From contig JAGVMI010000080.1 in NCBI GenBank assembly GCA_020053845.1, forward strand, positions 1-8,259: a stretch of 8,259 nucleotides of DNA, in the 5' to 3' direction. This document shows positions 1 to 5,833 of this stretch, piece by piece; the first letter of the stretch is position 1, and each line of letters begins with the position of its first letter. The DNA comes from Candidatus Babeliales bacterium. Its GTDB lineage: Bacteria; Babelota; Babeliae; Babelales; Vermiphilaceae. The translations under genes and the position numbers were made by a program. Under the pieces are notes generated by a model. That model was given only the letters and a program-made list of their open reading frames with translations. It ran no database searches and was not told the DNA's origin.

Positions 1-1
1 A

Positions 2-835
2 GACTATGCTATTGGGCGCATTCCAGAGCTTTTACAAGCCAAGTTGAATAATACTCCAGATAAAAATGAAGAGTGCATAAAGCAGCTTCTTATTAGTTCA
101 TTTGAAGAATGTGATAAGGAGATAGGAGAGAATAGTAAGTGGGCTCGGCAAGGATCTACCGCTGCGCTAGCATATGTTCGTGAAGGCAAGCTATATACAG
201 CACACACGGGTGATTCTCGAGTATTTCTTGTCAAGCAAGCAGATGGCTCTGTAATTGAGACAACTGATCACAAGCCCATGGCTTCTCGTGAGTTGACGCG
301 GATTGGTAAAACAACTGCGTTTGTTACGGATAAAAGACTCTATGGCATATTAGCAGTATCGCGTGCTCTAGGAGATTTTTATTTAAAAAACCGAGACAAA
401 AGTGCTCTTATTGCCACGCCAGAGGTTTTTTCTGAGACGTTTGGTCCGGGTGATACAGTAGTTATTGTTTCAGATGGTGTAACAGATGCCCTGAAATCTT
501 GCCCGGCGGCTCACTGTGTACGCCAATGGACAAGAGAAGAAAGTTGGGCACAAGAAGATGATGAACAAAAGCGAGTTATTCTATCGTATGGCGGTCGCGA
601 TCATGCCAAAAACACTGTAATTGATGCACATAGTGAACGTGCCGCGCAATTAGCTATTTATTTGCTGAACAAAGCGCTATTTAAAAACTCGAGCGATAAT
701 CTAACAGCTTTAGTGCTTCACCAGACGGGTGGCAAGCCATGCCCAGTGCACCATGACTCTGATGCGGAAACAACAGAAGAAGAGTTTCATCCAGATGAAT
801 ATTGGGATGAAGATGATTCAAGTACGTGGTATTAA
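2..835 (+). CDS. PP2C-family Ser/Thr protein phosphatase, 5' end outside window
   Basis: This is the C-terminal 277 residues of a metal-dependent protein phosphatase (PPM/PP2C fold), which would remove phosphate from Ser/Thr side chains of proteins in the cytoplasm. The reading frame is open from base 2, so the true start lies to the left; the TTG near base 44 is just an internal codon. Visible PP2C motifs, numbered from base 2, are GSTA near 51-54, GDSR at 70-73, LAVSRALGD at 117-125, SDG..D at 157-162 and DN at 232-233. D158 and D232 match family metal ligands. The N-terminal DGHGG-type metal motif should lie outside the window. The last about 35 residues are strongly acidic (Asp/Glu-rich, ending in TWY) and are not part of the usual fold. 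It converges on ruvB. The family call is firm; the substrate and partner kinase cannot be seen. Confidence 0.9.
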   Translation, partial: DYAIGRIPELLQAKLNNTPDKNEECIKQLLISSFEECDKEIGENSKWARQGSTAALAYVREGKLYTAHTGDSRVFLVKQADGSVIETTDHKPMASRELTRIGKTTAFVTDKRLYGILAVSRALGDFYLKNRDKSALIATPEVFSETFGPGDTVVIVSDGVTDALKSCPAAHCVRQWTREESWAQEDDEQKRVILSYGGRDHAKNTVIDAHSERAAQLAIYLLNKALFKNSSDNLTALVLHQTGGKPCPVHHDSDAETTEEEFHPDEYWDEDDSSTWY

Positions 836-853
836 TCTACGCGTATAGTATTT

Positions 854-872
854 GCTACATAATAAATGTAGC
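854..872. other. Hairpin between convergent phosphatase and ruvB genes
   Basis: A perfect 7-bp inverted repeat (GCTACAT / ATGTAGC, 5-nt loop AATAA) sits between the two convergent genes and contains the ruvB stop codon TAG at 855-857. It could end transcription from either side. However, neither strand has a clear run of T directly after the stem, so it is not a canonical intrinsic terminator. It may instead protect mRNA 3' ends. Confidence 0.35.
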
Positions 873-1877
873 TTGGCCGAAAAATTTCTGCTTGAGGAAT
901 GGCAGTTTTTTGTGAGCTATTTGCCTTCCTCGAGCGGTTTTTTCAAGATAGCCAATGCGCAATAAATAGGGTTCGTACACTTCTTCAATAGTTTGGCTAT
1001 CTTCGCCAATGAGCGAGGCGAGCGTTTCAAGGCCTACGGGGCCTCCATTAAAATTTTCAAGTATGGTACGCAGGATGAGATTATCAACTTTGCTCAATCC
1101 ATCATCATCAATACCCAAAAAGCTGAGTGCCTTTTGCACGAGTGTTTCATCGACTATAGTATGGTTATGCACTTGTGCAAAATCACGCACACGTCTCAAA
1201 ATCTTTTTGGCAATACGCGGTGTGCCTCGTGCACATGCGCCAATACGCTCTGCAGAAACTTCGTGCATTGCAAGTTCAAGGTGATGCGCGCTTTGCATAA
1301 CAATTTGTGCAAGCTCTTGCGGGCTATAAAAATCAAGACGCTCTATAATTCCAAATCTGCTGCGCAAAGGAGCCGAGAGCATGCCGCTTTTGGTGGTTGC
1401 GCCTACAAGGGTGAACGGATTGATAGGTAAGCTTACCGAGCGTGCGCCTGCGCCTTGCCCGATAATTACATCCACGCGAAAATGTTCCATAGCGCTATAG
1501 AGCACTTCTTCAACATTGGTAGGCATGCGATGAATTTCATCGATGAAAAGAATATCGCGTGGCCCAAGGCTTGAAAGGATCGCCACTAAATCGCCTGTGC
1601 GTTCCATCATGGGGCCGCTGCACATCTTAATGGATACTTGCATAACATGTGCCATAATTTGCGAAAGCGTTGTTTTGCCAAGGCCGGGAGGCCCAAAAAG
1701 AAGCAGATGATCAAGTGGTTCATTGCGCATTTTTGCGGCTTGCGTGTAGATGGCAAGTTTCTCTTTAAGCGCTGCTTGGCCTAAATAATCATCAAACGTG
1801 CGTGGATTGAAATCGTACGCACGTTCTTCAGGCGTTTCTTGCAACGTTATAATATCAAGCGCATGCACATCATTCAT
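855..1877 (-). CDS. ruvB: Holliday junction branch migration DNA helicase RuvB
   Basis: RuvB is the hexameric AAA+ motor that, with RuvA, drives branch migration of Holliday junctions during recombinational repair. The protein has 340 residues, normal for the family. Visible motifs are Walker A GPPGLGKT at 62-69, Walker B and following residues FIDEIHR at 111-117, sensor 1 LVGATT at 157-162, the arginine-finger region LRSRFG at 171-176, and sensor 2 GTPRIA at 218-223. The C-terminal winged helix follows, with GGPVGLETLA near 278-287 and the DNA-binding RGR at 316-318. The start at 1877 is preceded only by a weak GAG-type ribosome-binding site. It lies 86 bp downstream of rodA on the same strand, so the two may be co-transcribed. 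ruvA and ruvC are not in the window, and no LexA-type box is recognisable upstream. Confidence 0.98.
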   Translation of the reverse strand: MNDVHALDIITLQETPEERAYDFNPRTFDDYLGQAALKEKLAIYTQAAKMRNEPLDHLLLFGPPGLGKTTLSQIMAHVMQVSIKMCSGPMMERTGDLVAILSSLGPRDILFIDEIHRMPTNVEEVLYSAMEHFRVDVIIGQGAGARSVSLPINPFTLVGATTKSGMLSAPLRSRFGIIERLDFYSPQELAQIVMQSAHHLELAMHEVSAERIGACARGTPRIAKKILRRVRDFAQVHNHTIVDETLVQKALSFLGIDDDGLSKVDNLILRTILENFNGGPVGLETLASLIGEDSQTIEEVYEPYLLRIGYLEKTARGRQIAHKKLPFLKQKFFGQATFIM

Positions 1878-1907
1878 TAATCATCACTCGCTGCAGCGTA
1901 AACATAT

Positions 1908-1928
1908 TCTAGACGGCATAAGTCTAGA
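1908..1928. repeat. Inverted repeat in the rodA-ruvB gap
   Basis: A perfect 7-bp inverted repeat (TCTAGAC / GTCTAGA) with a 7-nt loop lies between the rodA stop and the ruvB start. In the minus-strand transcript it would form a hairpin about 30 nt upstream of the ruvB start codon. It is not followed by a T-run on that strand, so it looks more like an mRNA processing, stability or attenuation element than a terminator. A run of eight T lies 13 bases beyond it on the plus strand, but no plus-strand gene ends there. Confidence 0.35.
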
Positions 1929-1963
1929 GGGGAACCGTTTTTTTTGAAAGAGTTTTGCATTAT

Positions 1964-3076
1964 TCAACGGGCCACACGTGATTTGCGCATGGCGATCGAT
2001 TGAAACCATCCAAGGCTTGCAAAGGTAACCCACAAATTACTAATTCCGTAGCTCATGAGTGGCAGAGGAATGCCTACAATAGGCAACAAGCCCAATACCA
2101 TCGAAAGATTAATAATCACTGAAAGCACAAAATGCGTGAGAATACCTATAGCAAGTAGTTGTACATGAGGCGAATGTATGGTGCTTGTGATGGCAAACAC
2201 CCGCATAAAAAGAAGTATGTACAAGAGTAAAAGCAGGCATGCGCCTAAAAAGCCCCACTCTTCGCATAACACGGCAAATATGAAATCAGTTCTGCTTTCA
2301 GGCAAGAAGCGAAACTTGTTTTGCGTGCCTTTCAATAACCCTTTTCCTGCAATGCCTCCGGAGCCTACAGCAATGAGCGATTGATCAATCTGGTACCGTT
2401 CCTTATGTGCACTACCCTGGCCTAAAAATACAGTGATGCGTCTTTTTTGATACGGGCGTAGTACTACGTGCCATAAAAAAGGTGTGCCAATTGCGCAGCA
2501 GATAAAGCCCCACAAAAACCATTTCTTTGGCATGCCGGCAAACCACAGAAGAACGAGTCCACATGAAGCAACGATAATTGCAGTTCCAAGATCGGGCTGC
2601 TTGAGAATGAGCAAAAAGCTGGCGCATAACACGGCAAGTAATGGAATGAAATGGAGTTCGCAAAAATGTGCAGCATCTTTGTAGGTATAAAGATAATATG
2701 CTGCATATGCAGGGAAAATGACTTTAGCAAGTTCAGCGGGCTGCAACCTGAAAAACGCAAAGCTGAGCCACCGCTTGGCGCCCATGCCAGTGTGCCCCAT
2801 GATGAGGGTAAAAAGAAGCAAAAATACTATTCCTACGTATCCTGCATATGCCCAGCGCATAAGCCGGTGATAATCAATATATGAAAAACATAGATAAATA
2901 AGTGCGCCCGAAATTACCCCACATAATTGTTTTTTAAAGAAAAATGAAAAGGGGCGATCGGGCGTGTATGTTGCACTCATAACAAACAGTAGCCCTACGC
3001 ACGCAATGAGCAACGTGAGCAAAAAGAGTGTCCAATCAAATGAGCGCAATGCGCGTGTGTTTTCATGCACCAGCAT
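1964..3076 (-). CDS. rodA: RodA, SEDS-family peptidoglycan glycosyltransferase (rod shape)
   Basis: RodA is an integral membrane glycan-strand polymerase of the SEDS family that works with a class B PBP in the elongasome. The 370-residue protein is almost entirely hydrophobic helices, consistent with the family's ten membrane segments. Hallmarks are GAKRWL at 99-104, LQPAELAK at 111-118, KQPDLGTA at 159-166, QSLIAVGSGG..GKG at 232-246, LPESRTDFIFAVL at 258-270 and LLPIVGIPLPLMSYG at 330-344. D264 in TDF matches the essential catalytic aspartate, and W103 is also conserved. RodA is favoured over FtsW by the length, the LPE..TDFIFAVL..E block and the short tails. The usual SYGGSS motif reads SYGISN at 342-347. 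The start ATG has only a weak GAGA upstream, which lies inside an inverted repeat. ruvB follows on the same strand; mreB, mreC and PBP2 genes are not visible. Confidence 0.95.
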   Translation of the reverse strand: MLVHENTRALRSFDWTLFLLTLLIACVGLLFVMSATYTPDRPFSFFFKKQLCGVISGALIYLCFSYIDYHRLMRWAYAGYVGIVFLLLFTLIMGHTGMGAKRWLSFAFFRLQPAELAKVIFPAYAAYYLYTYKDAAHFCELHFIPLLAVLCASFLLILKQPDLGTAIIVASCGLVLLWFAGMPKKWFLWGFICCAIGTPFLWHVVLRPYQKRRITVFLGQGSAHKERYQIDQSLIAVGSGGIAGKGLLKGTQNKFRFLPESRTDFIFAVLCEEWGFLGACLLLLLYILLFMRVFAITSTIHSPHVQLLAIGILTHFVLSVIINLSMVLGLLPIVGIPLPLMSYGISNLWVTFASLGWFQSIAMRKSRVAR

Positions 3077-3084
3077 ACAGACTA

Positions 3085-3121
3085 TCTCGTGTAATGCCTG
3101 AAACCATAATCACACACGAGA
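3085..3121. promoter_or_regulatory. 8-bp inverted repeat in the divergent rodA/permease intergenic region
   Basis: TCTCGTGT at 3085-3092 and its exact reverse complement ACACGAGA at 3114-3121 flank a 21-nt spacer. In the rodA leader RNA the proximal arm contains GAGA, the only Shine-Dalgarno-like bases before the rodA ATG, with 8 nt between them. The repeat could be a protein operator, or an RNA stem that masks the ribosome-binding site. The bases are seen; the regulatory role is inferred. Confidence 0.4.
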
Positions 3122-3194
3122 GCTTATCATGAGTTGTCAGATGCGCAAAGCAGTTGCACAACTCGACTGCGCGACGCTACATTGAGCTCATTAT

Positions 3195-3950
3195 ATGAGC
3201 ATAAAAAAGGTAGGTATTATCATGATTGCGCAAACAGTTATTATATCGCTTTTAAGCATTGTATCAGGCATTATCGGTACCGTGTCTGGATTTGGTATGG
3301 GAACCGTGATGACAACGGTGCTCATCTATTTCTTACCATTTTCGCACATCATTTTACTTGTGGGTATTTTGCATTGGTTTCATGGGCTGTGGAAGCTGCT
3401 CTTTTTCAGGTCAGGATTTAATTGGCCGCTTATTTTAAAATTTGGTATTCCCAGCATGATTATGACGATAGTGGGAGCATCACTTGCTGCAGAATCATAC
3501 CAGCGCATGCTTGCAATGCTTTTTTCCCTATTTCTTATTGCGTACGTTTGTTATCTTTTTTGCGGGCCAACAGTACGCATCAAAGCTAACTGGCGCAGTG
3601 CACTCATAGGAGGCGGCATATCGGGCTTTTTTGCCGGAATTTTTGGTGTGCGTGGAGCAGTGCGCAGTGCTTTTTTAACGGCATATGATCTGCCTAAAGA
3701 TGTATACCTCAATCTAGCAGGTACTGTAGGCATACTTACTGATACGACGCGTGTTATCACCTATATGATGCGTGGTATTGAGCTGAGTGCATCGCTATGG
3801 TACGGGCTTATATTTTTCGTACCCGCATCATTTCTTGGCGTGTACATTGGTCAGCATATTGTTGATCGCATTCCTCAACAATATTTTCAGCATGTTATTG
3901 CGGCATCGTTATTCGCATTTGCTGTAGGCTATTTGCTGACACTTTTTTAA
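3195..3950 (+). CDS. TSUP (TauE/SafE) family membrane permease
   Basis: This is a polytopic inner-membrane protein of 251 residues with about seven or eight hydrophobic segments. It has the two-half arrangement of TSUP carriers, which move small anions or organosulfur compounds such as sulfite, sulfoacetate or taurine. The N-terminal half opens with a glycine-rich helix (SGIIGTVSGFGMG). The second half opens with GGGISGFFAGIFGVRGA, the family's repeated glycine motif. The substrate cannot be read from sequence. The start is uncertain: ATG 3195 lies within a small GCTCAT/ATGAGC palindrome (3186-3200), whereas the in-frame ATG at 3222 is preceded by AAGGTAGG and would give 242 residues. The gene is divergent from rodA. 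Its stop codon overlaps that of the convergent nuclease gene, so the two transcripts must cross or end within each other's coding sequence. Confidence 0.88.
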   Translation: MSIKKVGIIMIAQTVIISLLSIVSGIIGTVSGFGMGTVMTTVLIYFLPFSHIILLVGILHWFHGLWKLLFFRSGFNWPLILKFGIPSMIMTIVGASLAAESYQRMLAMLFSLFLIAYVCYLFCGPTVRIKANWRSALIGGGISGFFAGIFGVRGAVRSAFLTAYDLPKDVYLNLAGTVGILTDTTRVITYMMRGIELSASLWYGLIFFVPASFLGVYIGQHIVDRIPQQYFQHVIAASLFAFAVGYLLTLF

Positions 3951-4792
3951 ATGTCGTTGTGATTTTTGAGTTTGCATATAGCTTCAGCTTGTTCAATAAA
4001 CGTATCAATCTCGGATTCAGGGATGCCTGCTTTCCTGAGCGCATTGCGATGTGATTTAGCATCATGGCACATGATAAGCCCTTGCCCAATCAGGATGCGC
4101 TTTTGTGCATATGATAATGTAGGAATGGAAGTAATTGGATGCAATCCAAACTTGTCTATCAAATGTGCAAGATTATCGCGCTGTGGGTACGACCAGCCGA
4201 GTAATTTAAGATTCTTGCAATGAGCATATGCAAGCGCTTGCGAAGTGAACGCAGTGTTAGTTGCGATCCATGCTTCGTGTACCTCAAGTCGATGTGAAGG
4301 ATCATGCTTCCATGCTTGGTAGATATCCTCAAAGCGGGCTTGAATGTAGAGAGTAACTTTCACGTCTGTTTTAAGGCCGGGACGATTGTGAAATTTGCAT
4401 TCTACAATTGCGTGTTTTTTTTGCTTGAGTGCAATAACATCCACTTCATGTTCAACGCACGCACCTGCTACAATTTGGCCAACTTGCGTTTCATATCCCC
4501 AGCGTTCAAATATGCATGCTACAAACCGCTCAAAAGGATATCCGGCAGGCCCAAGTTCCATAAGCGCACGCTTGAGATTATACCGTGCAGCTACGGGTGG
4601 TGTGATGCTGCTGAGCGCACTCAGCACGAGTTCGTGAAGCTTTTGTGTGGTAGCGGGACGCTCTGTATACACGCGCTCTACTACTGATTCAATGACGCGA
4701 TCAGGCGTTCCTGATCTGAGCAATGAGCGCCGCAGCTTTTGCTCATTGAACGGTTCCTTTATGCCGCTTGTTTTTTTGATCGGATAGCTCAT
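3947..4792 (-). CDS. ATP-cone domain plus Mrr-like restriction endonuclease domain protein
   Basis: The product is a 281-residue predicted cytoplasmic nuclease. Residues about 1-85 resemble an ATP-cone: PIKKTSGIKEPFNEQKLRRSL at the start and RYNLKRAL near 70-77, as in the nucleotide-sensing caps of ribonucleotide reductase and NrdR. Residues about 86-205 look like a PD-(D/E)XK fold of the Mrr type (FERFVACIFERWGYE, then HEVDV with D118, then VECKF with E131 and K133), with a later TNTAFTSQALAYA block typical of the group. The C-terminal about 75 residues (LIDKFGLHPITSI and a helical tail) may help bind DNA. The start is set at 4792 because AAGGAG lies 8 nt upstream; an in-frame ATG at 4825 lacks such a site. 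It overlaps the upstream exported-protein gene by 50 bp, suggesting translational coupling. It may be a solitary type IV-like restriction or DNA-processing enzyme, but no methylase or partner is nearby. Confidence 0.85.
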   Translation of the reverse strand: MSYPIKKTSGIKEPFNEQKLRRSLLRSGTPDRVIESVVERVYTERPATTQKLHELVLSALSSITPPVAARYNLKRALMELGPAGYPFERFVACIFERWGYETQVGQIVAGACVEHEVDVIALKQKKHAIVECKFHNRPGLKTDVKVTLYIQARFEDIYQAWKHDPSHRLEVHEAWIATNTAFTSQALAYAHCKNLKLLGWSYPQRDNLAHLIDKFGLHPITSIPTLSYAQKRILIGQGLIMCHDAKSHRNALRKAGIPESEIDTFIEQAEAICKLKNHNDI

Positions 4793-5213
4793 CGCGGTTA
4801 CTCCTTTTTTTATTGGGTGCTTCATCTACCTGCATAGCTATAGTATGTCCGCGTTGTTCCAAAATCCTAGTGATTGATTTTGCGAGTTTACCGCCTTCAG
4901 CCCTGCGTAGCATCTCTAGTAGGAATTCAGAGCTCAATTGCGTGCTGTTTTTGATTAATGTTTGTGATAGCCAGTCATCTGACACCAAAAGATCACCTAC
5001 AGAGCCAGTAACGCGCATGTGAGTAGCGCTACTAACTCTGGGTACATAGCTGTTAATGTTCAATTCACTTACGTCCGGATATTGATGAGCGTTGCCGGGG
5101 AACATGCTGTGTGCATAGGGTGTGCTGGTTATGAAGCCTACAAGTGCCGTGAGCATAATGGTTGTTATATGTCTGCGAATAGTGTGCCTGATGAGGCAAT
5201 ACAGATTAGCCAT
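4743..5213 (-). CDS. Small exported protein of unknown function with basic C-terminal tail
   Basis: I do not recognise this 156-residue protein. The N-terminus looks like a Sec signal: basic residues (RHTIRRH, 9-15), a hydrophobic stretch (about 18-29, IMLTALVGFI) and a plausible cleavage site after YAHS or nearby (about 33-36). The middle (about 82-122) is predicted mostly helical (LSQTLIKNSTQLSSEFLLEM, then LRRAEGGKLAKSITRILEQR). The tail has two basic clusters, KKR at 135-137 and KNKRHK at 147-152, spaced like a bipartite nuclear localisation signal. Start 5213 is preferred over an in-frame ATG at 5276, which lies inside the tRNA-Pro terminator. Only a weak GAG site precedes it. The last 50 bp overlap the start of the nuclease gene in another frame, so part of the lysine-rich composition reflects that gene's ribosome-binding site. 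The signal-peptide and overlap organisation make it more likely than not a real gene. Confidence 0.62.
   Translation of the reverse strand: MANLYCLIRHTIRRHITTIMLTALVGFITSTPYAHSMFPGNAHQYPDVSELNINSYVPRVSSATHMRVTGSVGDLLVSDDWLSQTLIKNSTQLSSEFLLEMLRRAEGGKLAKSITRILEQRGHTIAMQVDEAPNKKRSNRDELSDQKNKRHKGTVQ
4801..4806 (-). promoter_or_regulatory. Strong ribosome-binding site deciding the nuclease start
   Basis: AAGGAG on the minus strand is separated by 8 nt (TAACCGCG) from the ATG at 4792. This is the best Shine-Dalgarno match in the window and fixes the start of the ATP-cone nuclease. It lies inside the coding sequence of the upstream exported-protein gene. Confidence 0.8.
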
Positions 5214-5256
5214 ATAGTAATCTCGCGTGTGGGGATGTATCAGATATATAAACAAA

Positions 5257-5287
5257 AAAAGAGGTGCTTTTAACAAGCACCTCTTTT
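5257..5287 (-). terminator. Intrinsic terminator of tRNA-Pro
   Basis: A 13-bp perfect stem (AAAAGAGGTGCTT / AAGCACCTCTTTT) with a 5-nt loop lies 29 bases past the tRNA-Pro 3' end. On the minus strand the stem runs into seven T, the classic Rho-independent pattern. The plus strand also carries four T at the stem base, so it could act in both directions. Confidence 0.88.
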
Positions 5288-5316
5288 ACTTATTTTTCTC
5301 GTGTGTGTGGGGAACC

Positions 5317-5392
5317 TGGTCGGGGCGGCCAGACTCGAACTGGCAACCCCTCGCTCCCAAAGCGAGTGCGCTACCAATTGCGCCACGCCCCG
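5317..5392 (-). tRNA. tRNA-Pro (anticodon UGG)
   Basis: The minus strand folds as a 76-nt cloverleaf. The acceptor stem is CGGGGCG / CGCCCCG. The D arm is GCGC...GCGC. The anticodon stem CTCGC/GCGAG closes the loop TTTGGGA, giving anticodon TGG. The T arm is GCCAG-TTCGAGT-CTGGC. Discriminator A and an encoded CCA follow. It reads CCA and, by wobble, other proline codons. It has its own promoter-like sequence upstream and a strong terminator downstream. Confidence 0.97.
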
Positions 5393-5426
5393 ATCAGTGT
5401 GTGGAACTTAAAGAACCACGTAAGGT

Positions 5427-5455
5427 AATGTAGCGGTTTTTTTGATGCCTTGCAA
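5427..5455 (-). promoter_or_regulatory. Likely promoter of tRNA-Pro
   Basis: On the minus strand, TTGCAA (5450-5455) and TACATT (5427-5432) are separated by exactly 17 bases. Each matches the sigma-70 consensus at four of six positions. Transcription would begin about 28 bases before the tRNA 5' end. The -35 element sits just past the stop codon of the neighbouring small membrane-protein gene. Confidence 0.5.
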
Positions 5456-5458
5456 GCA

Positions 5459-5728
5459 TCATGTGTGTGAAATATCACTTTTTTGATCATTTTTGCGATC
5501 GTTATCATCCTGATCATCGTTCTCAAGCCCCAGTGGCTCAGATCGATTAACGAGTACGTTAAAGCCTATGTACACAAGTAAGATGCCAAGTGCGATGCGA
5601 AACAGGCGTGAGCTCAGGTCAAAAAATGAATTATTAATGATCGCTGAGATACCAATCAAAATAAGTACTGTTCCCCATACCAGACGGTTAAACCATGCAG
5701 GCAATTTGCGCATTTTACGTCGACTCAT
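5459..5728 (-). CDS. Small two-helix membrane protein similar to the LiaF N-terminal module
   Basis: The product has 89 residues. A short basic head (MSRRKMRK) precedes two hydrophobic segments, about residues 17-33 (LVWGTVLILIGISAIIN) and 43-60 (FRIALGILLVYIGFNVLV). A hydrophilic tail rich in Asp, Asn and Lys follows, so both ends should face the cytoplasm. The helix pair lines up with the N-terminus of the adjacent LiaF-like protein: shared W-G, G, I-N, F-R, G and Y-x-G positions with near-identical spacing, as in DUF5668/LiaI-LiaF-type transmembrane regions. It is therefore a likely paralogue lacking the C-terminal sensing domain. The start at 5728 is chosen because AAAGGA lies 7 nt upstream; an ATG at 5734 sits too close to that site. 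It follows the LiaF-like gene in the same direction after about 105 bp. Its precise function is unknown. Confidence 0.78.
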   Translation of the reverse strand: MSRRKMRKLPAWFNRLVWGTVLILIGISAIINNSFFDLSSRLFRIALGILLVYIGFNVLVNRSEPLGLENDDQDDNDRKNDQKSDISHT

Positions 5729-5735
5729 GTACATA

Positions 5736-5741
5736 TCCTTT
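5736..5741 (-). promoter_or_regulatory. Ribosome-binding site of the small membrane-protein gene
   Basis: AAAGGA on the minus strand lies 7 nt before the ATG at 5728. It is only one base from the ATG at 5734, so it selects the inner start. Confidence 0.65.
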
Positions 5742-5752
5742 GTTACGCATGA

Positions 5753-5768
5753 CTCATGAAATCATGAG
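5753..5768. repeat. Palindrome upstream of the small membrane-protein gene
   Basis: CTCATGA and TCATGAG are separated by AA, a near-perfect 16-bp palindrome 25 bp upstream of the start at 5728. It lies in the 105-bp gap after the LiaF-like gene and could be an operator or a short leader hairpin. The rest of the gap (5729-5833) shows nothing else I can support. Confidence 0.3.
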
Positions 5769-5833
5769 CATCGTAGTCCGAAAACGCTCAAAACCGCAAT
5801 GATTTTAAACGTGCCAAAACTGCCTGTGGATGC

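Noticed and set aside
993..1430. Plus-strand frames opposite ruvB
   Set aside because: They are shadows of ruvB, whose protein shows every family motif; they have no recognisable domain.
1908..1960. Intrinsic terminator between rodA and ruvB
   Set aside because: The hairpin has a T-run only on the plus strand and at a distance, while both genes are on the minus strand.
2412..2884. Open frames on both strands within rodA
   Set aside because: They lie within the well-conserved rodA frame and show no motif or ribosome-binding site of their own.
4793..4825. Upstream ATG start for the nuclease gene
   Set aside because: The ATG at 4825 has no Shine-Dalgarno site, whereas AAGGAG lies at proper distance from 4792 and within this extension.
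5214..5276. Longer start for the exported protein at 5276
   Set aside because: It would begin inside the tRNA-Pro terminator stem and place a second hydrophobic stretch before the signal peptide.
5227..5433. Plus-strand open frame across the tRNA-Pro region
   Set aside because: It is the antisense translation of the tRNA and its terminator hairpin; such tRNA-derived frames are a known annotation artefact.
5443..5461. Hairpin with TGATGC/GCATCA arms after the small membrane-protein gene as a terminator
   Set aside because: On the gene's own strand it is followed by A, not T, and it overlaps the likely tRNA-Pro promoter.
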